The notes: generated from the sequence alone by a model not told the origin. Shown: positions 30,901 through 42,925, counted from the first letter of the stretch. The stretch: 64,000 bases of DNA from Paroedura picta (GCF_049243985.1 NC_135384.1:14628501-14692500), one strand, 5' to 3'. Translations and numbers: made by a program.

Positions 30901-33900
30901 AAGCGCTTTTTGCGGATCGGTTTCAGGTGTGTGGCAGATTGTCAACGACGTTGTGCATAATGGCAAAACTGTAGTGATTTCAATTGGCAACCATTGTGTG
31001 ATTTTGAAGGAGTGCGGAAAGCCCCTGATCCTTGATTTTTCAACCATGACGGGGCAGAAATGTGGAGAATTAAGATACACAACACAGGGGTAGTAATGAT
31101 CAAAATTGTCTACTCCCATCATGACATAGAAAGTAGATATATAAATGAAAACAAGTTCTAGATTACGTAATCCTCCCCTTCATATTGGTCATTTAAATGT
31201 GGCTTTTAAACTGGTGGTTTATTAAAATTGGTCATCATAATACCTCAGTTTAGGAAGCCCTGTGGATTTCAATAAAAATTTCTTGGATTTCATAGAAGTA
31301 TCTGCAGGATGCACCAACCGATATGGCGTTCTGCACCTGAGAATTTGCTAGTGCAGGATATTTTCTCATGGCATTTAACTCATAACCAGATAAGTGAACA
31401 AACTAGTTCATGACCTGAAATTCATCATAATTTTGGCTGGTTCATCCTCTTCAATCAGAGCAGCTTCCCCCTGAACATTTCATGGACTTTTTGTGCGGTT
31501 GGGCATGGGGTCTGGATCTTTTAATCCTAGATGATAACCAGGGCAGTCTGCCTCGCATTTGCTAGTTTTGAATGGCTCTGAGCTATTAGAAACCACCCGT
31601 TTTGAGCCTCTCCCATTTTGGGCTGACAGCACATGGATCAGCATGTCCTGCTATCAGGCTAAAAGAGCTGAAGAATGCCAATAACACTTATGCACCTCAC
31701 AGCTGTCATCCCCAGTATTCAGCAAGCCATGGTATAGAGATTAATGTCTTGGACTAGAACCTAGAATCATAGAATCATAGAGCTGGAAGGGACCTCCTGG
31801 CTCATCCAGTAAACTCACACACTTAAATGACTTGCAGTCATTTCTGGGTGACAGCTGTAAACTGTGTGTGCAAAACGAGAGTGCTGAAATGGCTTGGGGC
31901 CAAGCCATAGGCATTTTGGGCTGATAACGAGGAGTGTACAGCAAACCACAGTCAGTTCAAAATGGCTGCAAGCTATTTCAGCCTCCCCTTTCTCTTCCCC
32001 CTCCTCCTAAGCTGAACATCCTGAAACAGATCAGTTTGATCTGGAAAGGGGGCCGAGTCGTGTGGGTTTAGGTATTTGGTTTAGGAATATCCAAACTGTG
32101 ATCCAAACAAGAATTTTCTGCTTCATACTCATCCCTATTCAAAACTAAGAACAAGGTTGATTTTAACTTATTTCCCCAAAGAACGGGTTGGCTTGTTCAC
32201 AAAGGAAGGTATTGAGTTGAGAAGATCAAACACCGGTCTCTTTTTCTCACCTGGTTAAAGCTTCTGTGCCACACAATTTCATCATCTACTAGAGTCAGCT
32301 CTTTGCCTGAAGGGGCCTGAGGATCCAGTTGTCCCACTTTTACTCTAGCAAAGGACCCATTTGACGAGGTCACCCAATTGGTAATATCAAAAACAGAAAC
32401 TAATGCTTTATCTTGATTAAACCGTATGGTTTCTCCAACAGTATTGTTGAACAAGATTCTCTGTAAAAACTTGTGTAACTATATTAAAAAAGAAAAGAGA
32501 ACACAAGGAACAGTTCTAATTCTGGAAGATATGCCATGAGATAAAAAATGATTTAAACAACACACATAATAAAAGAGAAAGAATGGTGTAAACATTTGGT
32601 GTGTTGGGAGCAAAACTGAATGTGTGAAGTGGAAAGGAACGAGAAGTATTATGGTTACTTGTGATGACCAGTTTGAATAATTGCTATACCTGCCATGGCT
32701 GTATATTCTGGACATCCAGCCCCTCATCTTCTACCAATATTCTGCGTATGGATCCATATTTGTAGATGTACTGCAAAGCATGGGCCACAGCATACACTGC
32801 ATTGTAGACATTATAGCTGTGGCCAGTCATCTGCATTTCAAACAAAGGGCCAGGGAGGCTCTCCAGTTTCTCTTCCCCACTGCAGATTTTCTTGATATCG
32901 TCTTCTTCTTGTGTCAATGAACAGCTGAATGCTTGCTCCCAAAAGTTCTGAATGAAACCATCTCCTCCAGCCCAGGAAGGTCTTATGGTCTGAAGGAATT
33001 CCTGGAATCCTGGAGGCTGATTGGAATGCACTGTAAAGGACAGGGCACCATGGAGGGAGTCTGTTTCTGCAATCCTTTGGAAAGAGAATGACTCAAAGTC
33101 CCAGTGTGATGTCACTATCCACACTTTACTCAGAGGAGGCAATAAAGCGAAAGAAGATACATAAAAAGAGATCCTTAGAGCCATCATGGTTGGAGGTTCT
33201 CCATGCACGAAAAATACATTGGTTTTTCTGTCCATAAAGACTGTGTACCATTCTGCCTGTTCTACAACCAGCTCCGCCATCTCTTGTAGGTAAGTCAGCT
33301 TTGGGACGTTGTGTGTGAATGCAAAACAAACATGATTCTCAGAAAGGATAGGTAACATCCTTTGCAAAAACTGGTTTCCATTGTCATCATCCATAGCAAC
33401 GAGTCCAATCCAAGTCCACCCAAAATGATGAAGTAATTGTACAACTCCCCTATACTGATAGGTGTCATCAGGCACCATCTGATATAGAGAAGAAAATTGT
33501 TGTTTGTCACTCTTTGTAAGGGAAATTGACCCATAAGTGAGCTGAAAAATAAAACATACACTGTCATTTTTAAAATATTAATGAAATCAGAATATTCAGT
33601 GATTTGCTAGTATTGTGAAGCCTATGTGCCATCCATGCTGATAGCTTACTTGAGGAGTCTTGTAGATGTTCAGGATTGAGGCCATTTGAGCAGAGGTTTC
33701 TGAAAGAAGCCCTCCAATGACAGCTATGCCCTTCTGCTGCTTATCACAGTTGAAGTTAGGGACCAGTTTCTGCTGTGCAGAAAGAAAGCTGAGGGTAGCT
33801 TTAAAAGTCATCCTTCCAAGGTTGTAGCTGTTGAGGATGTAGAGCCCCAGACTGATGTTTGGTAAGAAATTGGAATTCTCATTCAGCTCTTTTACAGCAA

Positions 33901-36560
33901 ATGCCAAGGCCAAAATGTGCTGGTAGTTTTTTGTTATTGACCTGCAAATAGATATTTCGGAAATCAATGTAAATTATATTTATAAAGTTCATCCTCCAAA
34001 ATAAATGTCCATTTTATGAATTGTTTTCTTTAGTGACGTCTTTAACAACTGTTTGACGTGTGCAAATATACATTTCACATTACTTAGCAATGAAAATCCT
34101 GTTTGTAACCATGTCAGGGATTTTGATGGGTACAAAGAAGGCTGGATTGTTTTTGACTGGCAGGATAAAGGTAAAGATAAAGGTACCCCCTGTGCAAGCA
34201 CTGAGTCATGTCTGACCCTTGGGGTGACGCCCTCTAGCGTTTTCATGGCAGACTCAATACGGGGTGGTTTGCCAGTGCCTTCCCCAGTCATGACCGTTTA
34301 CCCTCCAGCAAGCTGGGACTGGCAGGATGGCATGGGGCAAATAAATACGTGGATTGTTTATTTGGCAATAACTAAGGCCACAGCTTTCATATAGCTGCCA
34401 CAAATACCTCCAGCCAGAGGGTTGGGATGACATGAGTGATGAGGTGATTCTGCAGCCATCCAGTTGCTTACTGTTGCGGTCAATGGATGCCCTGAGACCA
34501 GCCACCTTCTCAGCCAGGAGGATAGGTCACTTGCCCAGGATACCCACTCTGTGAGGAGGCAGCATGTGATGGTCGACAGGTGCCCTCCTCATTCGGCCAC
34601 CACATCTTCCTGGCCCCGACCTCCTGGCCTTCCCTGTGGGGTCAGTAGCAGGCCAATCTCTTATTGCGGCCCCTAAAGCCCAGGGTTCTGGGATGCAAAC
34701 TGGATCACTGTACAAAGGCTCATACTCATCTCCCGGTTAAAACACAGCTGAGAGTATAAGAGTGAAAAACATAACCAAATATTTAAAAATACGAAAGAGT
34801 CGGTGGGTGGTAATCTCAGTAGACGAGGCCCTGCAGGTCCCACCACTTTCCCTTTCTCTTTTTGATGCAGCACACATGAGCTGACTGCTTGTTAATGTGT
34901 TAGCTATTTTTATGCTCTTTTATTATTTTCTTTTCAATAAAGCTAATATTACTATTTTACCATTTACATCTGTGTTTGCCTGGAGCTCCTACTACGGGTG
35001 TAATTAACCCTAGTATACATAGGCATTTTGATACATAAACACTAAGTTACCCCCCTGGTGACCTTTAGGAGAAAAATTGACATGTCTGGGAAAGGCCATG
35101 GGATGTCAAAAGCCAGTTTGGTGTAGTGGTTAGGAGTGCGGACTTCTAATCAGACATGCCAGGTTCGATTCTGCGCTCCCCCACATGCAGCCAGCTGGGT
35201 GACCTTGGGCTAGCCATGGCGTTGATAAAACTGTTCTGACCGAGCAGTGATATCAGGGCATTCTCAGCCTCACCCACCCCACAGTGTGTCTGTTGTGGGG
35301 AGAGGAATGGGAAGGCGACTGTAAGCCACTTTGAGCCTCCTTCGGCTAGGGAAAAGCGGCATATAAGGACCAACTCTTCTTCTTCTTCTTCTTCTTCTTC
35401 TTCTTCTTCTTCTTCTTCTTCTTCTTCTTCTTCTTCTTCTTCTTCTTCTTCTTCTTCTTCTTCTTCTTCTTCTTCTTCTTCTTCTTCTTCTTCTCTCACT
35501 GCATTTGGGCTGATTTTCCCCACAAGCTCAAAGATACGTGTTTTAGGACACGTGCCCACGCAGTTTGGGTAACACATGAAGCTGGCTGGAATACCATTTA
35601 TTCCAAAACAAATCTATTGCTACTTATACATTGCATGACTAGATTTTTTTTGAGCGAACTACAGAAAGGCAAAAATGAAATAGCCAACATGGTATAAAGA
35701 TTAATGTCTTGGACTAGAACCTAGAATCATAGAATCATAGAGTTGGAAGGGACCTCCTGGCTCATCTAGTCCAACCCTTTGCACTATGCAGGACACACAC
35801 AAACCTATCGCTCATCCACTGTAACCTGCCACCCCCTTGAGCCTTCACAGAATCAGCCTCTCCGTCAGATGGCTATCTAGCCTTTGTTTAAAAATGTCCA
35901 AATTTGGAGAACCCACCACCTCCTGACAAAGCCTGTTCCACAGAGAAAATGCTCTCACTGTCAGGAATTTCTTCCTGATGTTTAGACGGAATTTCTTTTG
36001 AATTAATTTCATCCCATTGGTTCTGGTCCACCCCTCCAGGGCAAGAGAGAACATCTCTGCTCCATTCTCTATATAGCAGCCTTCTAAACCGAGGATACTC
36101 CAGTATGAATTCTCATGGAAGTTCTCTATGCACCTTTGGGTCATTCATATATTTGAAGCCGAATCTAACTTTCAAAAGTTGTGACAATGAGAAAAAGGTA
36201 GAGAGAAGATCAATGGAGGACACATTAGCTTCCCATCGGGCTGAAAAATGGGTACACTTGAAGCAAATAAATGGAATGAAACCTTAACCTGACTAGACAC
36301 AGTGATCATATTAAGTCAAAGAAAGGAAACGCTTACCCAGGTTCATCAAGCACCATATGTGCCGGGTGTTCTAGGAAAGATGGAGGATTATTGAAGTAAA
36401 CAACTTGAGCAGCAATACCACCAATTAGAATGTCCCCTGGCTGATAAAAGTTGTGAGGAATAGGAAAGGGGTCATCATATATGGAGCAATTAATGGAAGA
36501 CCGCCGACACACTATACGGCAGGGCAGCACCAGCACCACCAGCATCAGTACCAGGAGCAT
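27084..36560 (-). CDS. V2R-A2, vomeronasal type-2 receptor (complete, 6 exons)
   Basis: Recent duplicate of V2R-A1. Coding exons are 36337-36560, 33650-33941, 32690-33541, 32251-32478, 29873-29999 and 27084-27982, with the same lengths, phases and GT/AG borders as A1, giving 873 aa. I count about 17 amino-acid differences from A1, spread over all exons, none disrupting a cysteine of the linker or the PKCY motif. The start ATG is at 36558-36560 with the same signal peptide as A1. Intron 1 is 2.4 kb against 1.4 kb in A1: it keeps a Sauria-type SINE fragment and a tRNA-SINE with a long GAA/TTC tail. Function as for A1: probable vomeronasal chemoreceptor. Confidence 0.92.
28472..28796 (-). mobile_element. 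tRNA-derived SINE with 23-unit GAA/TTC tail, intron 5 of A2
   Basis: Partner of 3679-3948. The tail at 28472-28540 has about 23 GAA triplets on the plus strand, against about five in A1, so the tract expanded or contracted after duplication. Confidence 0.8.
28905..28990 (+). repeat. Dispersed repeat arm, copy 2
   Basis: Partner of 4056-4145, the same single-arm repeat in intron 5 of A2. Confidence 0.55.
29045..29133 (+). repeat. (AAGG)n microsatellite
   Basis: About 22 units, the longer partner of 4199-4263. Confidence 0.95.
29873..29999 (-). CDS. V2R-A2 exon 5: cysteine-rich linker
   Basis: 127 bp. It encodes [30 protein letters not shown]. The first codon is Val where A1 has Ala. Same split Asp codon and GTATGT donor. 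Confidence 0.93.
30128..31027. mobile_element. hAT-like MITE, copy in intron 4 of A2
   Basis: Partner of 5271-6172 with the same 16-bp inverted ends and the perfect inner palindrome at 30414-30449. It was inherited with the block duplication, not an independent insertion, since the flanks match. Confidence 0.8.
31764..31811 (-). mobile_element. CR1 LINE 3'-end fragment
   Basis: Partner of 6903-6950. Confidence 0.75.
32251..32478 (-). CDS. V2R-A2 exon 4
   Basis: 228 bp, phase 0. Same start ([12 protein letters not shown]) and end (HRSFNQ) as A1, with one visible change, DDE before IVWHRS. Confidence 0.94.
32690..33541 (-). CDS. V2R-A2 exon 3: core of the ligand domain
   Basis: 852 bp, phase 0. 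Differences from A1 include LTKG to LTKS, HKVPKQ to HNVPKL, RKSN to RKTN and TQEQ to TQEE. Open throughout, ending NIQPWQ. Confidence 0.95.
33650..33941 (-). CDS. V2R-A2 exon 2
   Basis: 292 bp. It encodes [18 protein letters not shown], with Ser for Pro in the NEN-NF segment and Gln for His in the SA-MASIL segment relative to A1. Ends KTPQ at CAA|GTAAGC. Confidence 0.94.
34167..34316 (-). mobile_element. 5'-truncated Sauria-type SINE, intron 1 of A2
   Basis: The 3' half of the SINE with its ACCTTT tail lies between perfect 12-bp direct repeats GACTGGCAGGAT (34155-34166 and 34317-34328). A1 lacks the whole surrounding segment (about 33960-34640), so the timing relative to the duplication cannot be fixed. 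Confidence 0.85.
35111..35494 (+). mobile_element. tRNA-derived SINE with about 39-unit TTC tail, intron 1 of A2
   Basis: Plus-strand SINE starting GTTTGGTGTAGTGGTTAGGA (A box), with B-box-like GGTTCGATTCTGC, then the body and a pure (TTC)n from about 35377 to 35494. Transcribed from the minus strand, the pre-mRNA would carry (GAA)n. A1 lacks this SINE. Confidence 0.85.
35727..36089 (-). mobile_element. CR1 LINE 3' region
   Basis: Partner of 9893-10255, with the same [20 protein letters not shown] reading. Confidence 0.8.
36337..36560 (-). CDS. V2R-A2 exon 1: signal peptide and N-terminus
   Basis: 224 bp. Signal peptide [18 protein letters not shown], then [14 protein letters not shown]; Arg replaces Trp of A1. 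Donor CCTGG|GTAAGC. Confidence 0.88.
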
Positions 36561-36750
36561 CTTGATGTCAAGTCTTCCCTTCCAGCTGCAGGCTACCAGT
36601 TTTCCATCCACCACATTATATCACATCCCTTTTGCCACATCATTCCTAGTGTGGCCGATGGCATTCTTCCTGCTGCTCCTGAATTAGAATTCATAATTGT
36701 TATACATATCGTAGTTTTTATTGAGGTACCAACTAGATCAATATATGAAA

Positions 36751-36762
36751 GAATATAAAGAG
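36751..36762 (-). promoter_or_regulatory. Candidate TATA-like box of V2R-A2
   Basis: CTCTTTATATTC, 191 bp above the ATG, at the same spacing as in A1. Confidence 0.3.
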
Positions 36763-37019
36763 ATTTAAACATTTTGGCTCATTTTATGACTTGAGTGTAA
36801 AAAAGAGCATATATGATAAAAAGCGATTATGAAATCTATTGCATTACTTAATTTCAAAGAGCAGTAATTGTATTACATTGGGTATAGTTGTTAGTTAGCA
36901 GAGTTTTCATTTTTGAGATTTTTTTCAGATTAAAAAAGCTGCAGAAATAATGAAGTAATTAGCTGAAGAGAAGGAGACACCAGATTGGGAGAAATAGCTA
37001 ACACAGCAGTAGACTGAAG

Positions 37020-37790
37020 TAGAGTTCAACTAGATCTGAATAGGCTGGAAAAGTGGGCAAATGAGAAGATTCAATTCAGTAGGACAAGTGCTGAGCTCTA
37101 CATCTGGGTCACAAAAAGGAGAAACATACATACTGGAAGGTAGATGCGCTTCTTAATAGCTGTGTGTAAGTGGACGAGATTTTAGGGTACTTGTGGACTG
37201 CAAACGAAATATGAGCAGACAGTGTGATGCAGCAGTAACAAAGGTGAATGCAGTGTTTTACTGTATCAATAAAGGCATCACATCAAATCAAAATTGCAAA
37301 ACATTGCAATTACTCTGTATACTGCATTGGCCAGATCCTACCTGTAATAGTGTGAGCATTTCTGGAGTCCTCATTTCAAAAAGAATATGGACAAAATTTA
37401 TAGGATGCAGAGGAGAGTGGCAAGGATGATCCAGGATCTGGGGACCAAGCTGTATGAGGGAAGTCTAAGGTACTAGAGAATGTTCAGCCTGGAGAAGAAA
37501 GGGTTGAGAGGAGATGTTTTCTCTCTTTATCTATTTGAAATGTCAATTGAAGAAGGTCAGGGAGCTTTTCCTGCTGGCAGCAGAGGATAGGATCTGCAAT
37601 AATGAGCTTAAACTATGTGCAGAATGGGGGTGGAATATTCTGCCTAAGGAAATGGGGAGTTCCCCCTCACCGACAATCTTCAAGAAGAGAGACAGATACT
37701 TATCACGGATACTTTTTGGCTGATTGTTCATTGAATAGGGGGGTTGACTAGATGGCACGTATCGACCCTTCCAGCTCTATGATTGCACAA
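37020..37790 (+). mobile_element. CR1 LINE ORF2 C-terminal and 3' region
   Basis: Partner of 11190-11925. It retains the CINKGITSNQN-like segment typical of CR1, which the first copy has lost, so the deletion occurred in copy 1. Confidence 0.75.
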
Positions 37791-38290
37791 AAGTAATTAA
37801 CAAAAATAATAAGAAAAATATATGAAGGTAGGAGTTGATGGAAAGCTAGCATGAAATAGAATGGGAGAAGGGAATCCAATTGACCATCGGAGTCCTGTCT
37901 AATTCTAGATGCTGTTCTAATGAAGAAGTCATCATTTTATGCAACTTATAGAAGTTCTTATTATTTATTGTGTCAATGCCTTTAGGAAATCCACTGCAAA
38001 CTAGGAGGAAAACAGTCATGTGGACAATTTGGCTGGAGATAATTGCTCTCCTCTGAGGACTGCTTCTGGGCCCACACCTGCTGCCCTGAAAACTAGATTG
38101 GCCAACAGGACAATTGGTTGCTTTCAGAGTTATAACAGTCCAAGTGTTTTTGTTGTTGTTGCTAAAACAGTAAAGAATGGCAATGCCGATTCAGACAAAC
38201 TGATTTCTTTCACCTAGAAAACGGTATTTGAATCTAGAAAACTGTAGTTTGCCTTTCCTTGTGGCCTCTACTTTATTTTGGATTTTTTTG

Positions 38291-40185
38291 TTTGTGTATG
38301 CAAGAAACCACATCCTTTCCCACTGGTAGTGACCAGACACAGTTACTTTCTCTTAAAGTACTAAACATAACATGTAGGACCCGAAACCACTGCCTTTAAT
38401 GCTACCCCAAATCAATCCCTGTATAACTCGTGTCAGATTCAGCAGGTCCTGCCATGTAGCCTGCTGATATCTTGGAAATCTTGTCTCAGGATGCTGTGCA
38501 CAGCTACAAATTGGTTGCCATGGAGCCAACCATAAGAGATCCGGGAGTGGGTTTATGCGTGATAGCCCAATGGCCAAATTAAGGTTCTTTTGCCCGTCCT
38601 CGATGAATCACACTGAGGGAAAAACCTTTTTATATTTTTACTGCAGAAGAAATATAGACATTGGAGAAAACAATGAGAGTTTATCATATTAAGTACCCTT
38701 CCCTTGGCTGATGAGTCAATAGCCTGTGGTCTCTACCTCCTCCTCCTACCTCCCGGGAACTCCCTATAACCCTTAAGCCAGCCTTCCAGGAACTGCTGAC
38801 AGGTCTAAAATGTTCCTTGCATGCTTCCCCCCACACTTCCAATTGCTTACACAAAAGATAGTGACACACTCTTCTTCCATGTCTCTACCCTTGAGAAGGA
38901 CTATCTCAGCTATAAACTTTGGTCTTGTGAGAGAGCTTATGAAAAGCTACATTCCGGAGAGGAACAGGCCATTGTCTCTGCCTGGTAAGGACCAAAGACT
39001 TGACCCAGGACAGGATGTAGAATTATAGCCAATCCCTATTAACTATATGATCAGTAAGAAGGTTACAATCATTTTCTTCATCACCAGGCCATTATGCATA
39101 ACTTTGAAAATAGGTCTTCAGAGTTTCAGGCAGAAACTCCTTATAACTGGATCCTCAATTATCAGTATCTCTCTTAATTCTGTAGGCATCTGGGAAACCT
39201 ATATCAAAGGAAGAAAATAAAGCTTTCCTTTTGAAGGGGTGTGCATGAGTGGGGAAGGTTTTAAACTTCAGCCTAAGAGTCGGCAGACAGGAAGGCTGGA
39301 GAAAGTCCCCTTCTCACTTACAATCCTGTTGTGGCTGGCCTGACTGCTGGAGGGAAGACGCAGCAAAGCAGCAAAACAACAATGGGAAGACAAGAAGGGA
39401 GATCTCCAACATGGTGGGAGTGAATATTGGGAAGGGAGGCAGAATTGGCGTTGTCTGAGCTGGTTGGCATGGGGAGGCTGGGCCCCAGAGCCCATGGCTG
39501 TCAAAGCCCCAGAGCCAGCTCAATCAGGTTGCCAACACCAGACAGGTAGATTCCAGGGTGGGTCCTCAACAGGGTACAATGCCCCAGAGTCCAACCTTCA
39601 AAGCAGCCATTTTCTCCAAGGCTCACCTGAATGTTTGCAACCCCAATGTTGGAAATATTCCTTGAGATTTGGAGGTGAGGCCTTAGCTGATTACAATGCC
39701 GCAATGTGCCTTCTCCAAAGCTGCCATTTTTGCATGGAAAGTAGATCTTTATAGTCTGTAGTTGAGTGGCAAGGATGGTGATGAAGAGTCACCTGCAGGT
39801 CAGGTCAGGGGCAGAGTAGCATGGCAGTGTCTCCCCCGAGTGATGGGCAGCCTTTCACACCAAATTCTACCTGGGGCTCTTTCCCTGATCTACAGCGTCC
39901 TTGCAAGGATGCCTATCACCCCTGCCAAAAGATGAAGACAAAGAAGGAAACCAATGCATACTCACTTTTTATCATTCACTGGAGAAGTATTTGGACACTA
40001 GTGCAACAAACTTTGTGATCTCCTTAGCTCCCTGGAAATGAGGGCGTTATAGAACTATGGGTGCAGGGAAAATTTATGATCGAGACTATTGGCGCTTGAT
40101 AGAATCTCATGGCACAGCCTGAGTTCCATGAACTTGCTTTCAAGCACCCTGACCAAAGGTCCTTTCAGTGTGAGAATGAGGCCCA
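38291..40185. other. Intergenic segment absent from copy 1
   Basis: The first part (38291-38570) is homologous to the 5' flank of V2R-B1 at about 24285-24545, showing it is ancestral V2R flank. 38610-39060 is unrecognised. 39225-39500 resembles one arm of the foldback family. 39520-39770 holds a repeat resembling 14000-14170 (GTTGGAAATATTCCT, GCCATTTTTGC). No gene is supported. Confidence 0.5.
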
Positions 40186-40826
40186 TTCTGCACAAGGACC
40201 AATGTTGCCAATTGCTTTCACAAAGCAATAACGGTATTTTAAATAGTGGAATGTCAGCGTTCCGCATACCTTCATATGTAGTGGAATCCAGTAATGTTTC
40301 ATTAGTTCCCCAAAGGTTTCCGGTCTCACAGGAATCGCTAGAAAGGAAGCAATTTTTTTCTCTGCTTGTTCCCGCCCCTTGCCATCAATCAAACGAACAG
40401 CCAATGGGCAGTTGTTATCATGCTCCCGAAAAGCCCCTTTCCCTTTAAGCACAGGTTAAAGAAAAATACAAATGTTTCAACGAATATGCCCTGATTCATC
40501 CTAACGTAGAGACCCATCTAGCTGGCGTTTGAGCTGGTGAGTTATCGTTACCATGCTCCCCCGAGTGAAAAAAAAAATCCACCCCCCGCATGGGCATGAT
40601 TTTTGCCCTAAATTAAAGGGAACTGGCAAACAGGGGGCTGTGTTGTGCTTGGGGACCTAGGGGAGCTTTAAAGCACTTCTGTGGAGGGACTGTACCCGGA
40701 GAAGCCTCGCTGGGTGAATCAAGCCTCGCTGGTTCATTGCTTTCCCTGCTTGCTCCAAGGGAAAAAAAATGGTGATCGCTTCACCGGAAATTTGGAGGAG
40801 AGAGCCAGGGGGAGGGACTTTGATGC
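40186..40826. mobile_element. Diverged, truncated relative of the 0.9-kb MITE
   Basis: It shares TTTCCGGTCTCA, AATCGCTAGAAAGGAAGC, CAGCCAATGGGCAG and GGTGATCGCTTC with 5271-6172 but is clearly more diverged. It ends abruptly at a CR1 fragment. The palindrome is degenerate here, so this copy is probably older. Confidence 0.65.
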
Positions 40827-41225
40827 AATCCAGATTGCATCCTCCAATTTATTCATCAGAACATCATGGGGAACCTTATCAAAAGCTTTACTAAAATCCA
40901 AGTAAACGACATCAACAGAATTTCCACGATCCAGCAAACCTGTTACTTGGTCATAAAAGGAAACCAGGTTGGTCTGACAGGACCTGTTGGAGACAAACCC
41001 ATGCTGACTTCCTTGGATCACCAAATTGTCCTCCAGATATTTGTAGATCTCTCCCTTTAATATCTGCTCCATTATTTTCCCCACAACAGACTCACTGGTC
41101 TGTAGTTTCCCGGGTCATCCTTCCTCCCTTTTTGGAAGATCGGAATAACGTTTGCTCTCTTCCAGTCCTCTGGGACATCTCCAGTCCTTAAAGAGTTTCC
41201 TAAGATGATGGACAAGGGTTGCGCA
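40827..41225 (-). mobile_element. CR1 LINE reverse-transcriptase fragment
   Basis: Partner of 12487-12860, extending further into the catalytic core: VVYLDFSKAFDKVPHDVLM. It is joined directly to the MITE relative at its right-hand coding end. Confidence 0.85.
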
Positions 41226-41616
41226 AGTTCTCTGGAAAGTTTTCAGCATTTCAGGCATAGTCTGAAATTCGATTTTCATCTGTCAATTTGTTAGGCTTCT
41301 AAATTATGCCAAAGAAAAAGGAGAAACCGACAGCTTCTTCTTATGGCAATCCCTGTACATGAGTTCCTTGCAAAGGTGTATGGCAAAGAAGAGACTCTGG
41401 CCTGATTTTGATAGGAGCATTAATTATGTTTGAAAAATGAACAAAAATTAATTTAGTGATGATATTATAAACTCAAGATGAACTGGGGAAAAATACATTA
41501 AAACAGAGAGGAAGACTTGAATACACTTTCCAGTTAAGAGCATTAATCTGTGCATCCCAAGTGTATTTAGTCAGAAGCAAGTCCCACTGTCTTTTCAGGA
41601 TATCAATTGCACATAT

Positions 41617-42397
41617 CTTTAACACTTTGCTGTATTATATATTTGTGAAAAGCCCTCCTGGATGGAGAGTGTTCGGGCCCTCTCTGTCCCTGTCCAGTTC
41701 CTGCACATGTCCAATCCGGGCCCGGCCCCACTGGCACCCGCCACCAACAGCCCAATAAGGCTGCTTCCCCCACGCAAACAGGCTGTCACTCCTGCCCCTA
41801 ACTGTCCCTTTACCTCTGATCTCTGAGGGAGTTGGCAGGCATCTGGGGAGTGTTCTCCCTCCCCCCTCCCTTCAGTCCTGTTGTGAAGGAGCCTCCAAAA
41901 GCCCCTTTCTGAGTGGAGAGAGGCATTTCCAAGAGCAACTCAGAGGAGTCTGTGGGCATGGGTGTGTGCATTCCTTTTGAAGGAGGTGTAGCTTTCCCCT
42001 TCTGCCAAACAGTTGGCTGACAGGGGTGCGCGGAGAAAAGCCCCTTCTAACTTGAAATACTGCTTTGGCTGGCCTCGCTGCTCGAAGGAATATGCAGCCA
42101 AGGAACTGTCTGTAGATATGAGGCCTACCACACAAAGAGGAAAAACATATGGTTTGACTGTGTCTTTCCTCCAGCAGTGAGGCTGGCCAGAGCACTATTT
42201 TTAGTGAAAAGGAACATTTCTGTCATTCCCCACCCCACACACTCAAAAGGAAAGCACAAGTTATACTGTTATACTGTGTTGTGTTGCTTGCAATTGTTGG
42301 TTATCAATGTACATGTTCTACAGACTGTTTTATGTAAGGTTCTCTGTTATAATGTAAACCGCCCTGAGCCTCCAGGGAGGGCGGCATAGAAGTATGA

Positions 42398-42460
<63 letters not shown>

Positions 42461-42612
42461 AATAAGTACCCACACAGAACTCTCTGCATTGCTCTCAGAA
42501 ATGCCTCCTTCCCCTCAGTCAGGGGTTATTAGGTCTGAAGGGAGGGTAGAGGGAGAACACTCATCAGCGGTCTGAGGCAAAGTGAGGGAAATTGTTGGAC
42601 GTGGCAGTTAGG
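41617..42612. mobile_element. Foldback element, copy 2, interrupted by a later insertion
   Basis: Partner of 13254-13984. The right arm contains the insertion at 42263-42465, and the centre has an extra stretch at 42112-42165 (GAGGCCTACCACACAAAGAG) that resembles the core of the copy at 47150-47808. Confidence 0.65.
42263..42465 (+). mobile_element. Retroposon 3' end with (AAAT)n tail, copy 2 only
   Basis: A short body ending AACCGCCCTGAGCCTCCAGG and AGGGCGGCATAGAAGTATGA is followed by about 16 AAAT units. The empty site in copy 1 (about 13826-13832) reads ACAAGTACCC; here similar AAGT motifs lie on both sides. The family is not identified. Confidence 0.7.
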
Positions 42613-42831
42613 CCTGTGTAGCCCTTTCTGCCTGGGGAGCTAATCTTTATACTCTGCAGATGAGCTGTAATTCCAGGAGCTCTCCAGGCCACACCTGCAT
42701 TTTGGCTTACCCTAGGTTGGAAATATTCCTGGATGTTTGGAGATAGGACTTCAAAATGGTATGATGCCTCAGAGTCCAGCCTTCAAAGTAGCCATTTTTG
42801 CCTGCAGAGCTGATCATTTTAATTTAGAGGA

Positions 42832-42925
42832 GTAGTTCTCAACCTTCCTAATGCCTTGACCTTTTAATACAGTTCCTAATGTTGTGGTGATCCCCAACCA
42901 TAGCATTAATTTTAATGTCAATACT
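42832..42925 (+). mobile_element. SPIN-like hAT fragment
   Basis: Partner of 14205-14300. Confidence 0.55.

Noticed and set aside
38610-39060. Possible LTR or unknown retroelement in the copy-2-specific segment
   Set aside because: No direct terminal repeats, primer-binding site or coding motif was seen; left as unrecognised.
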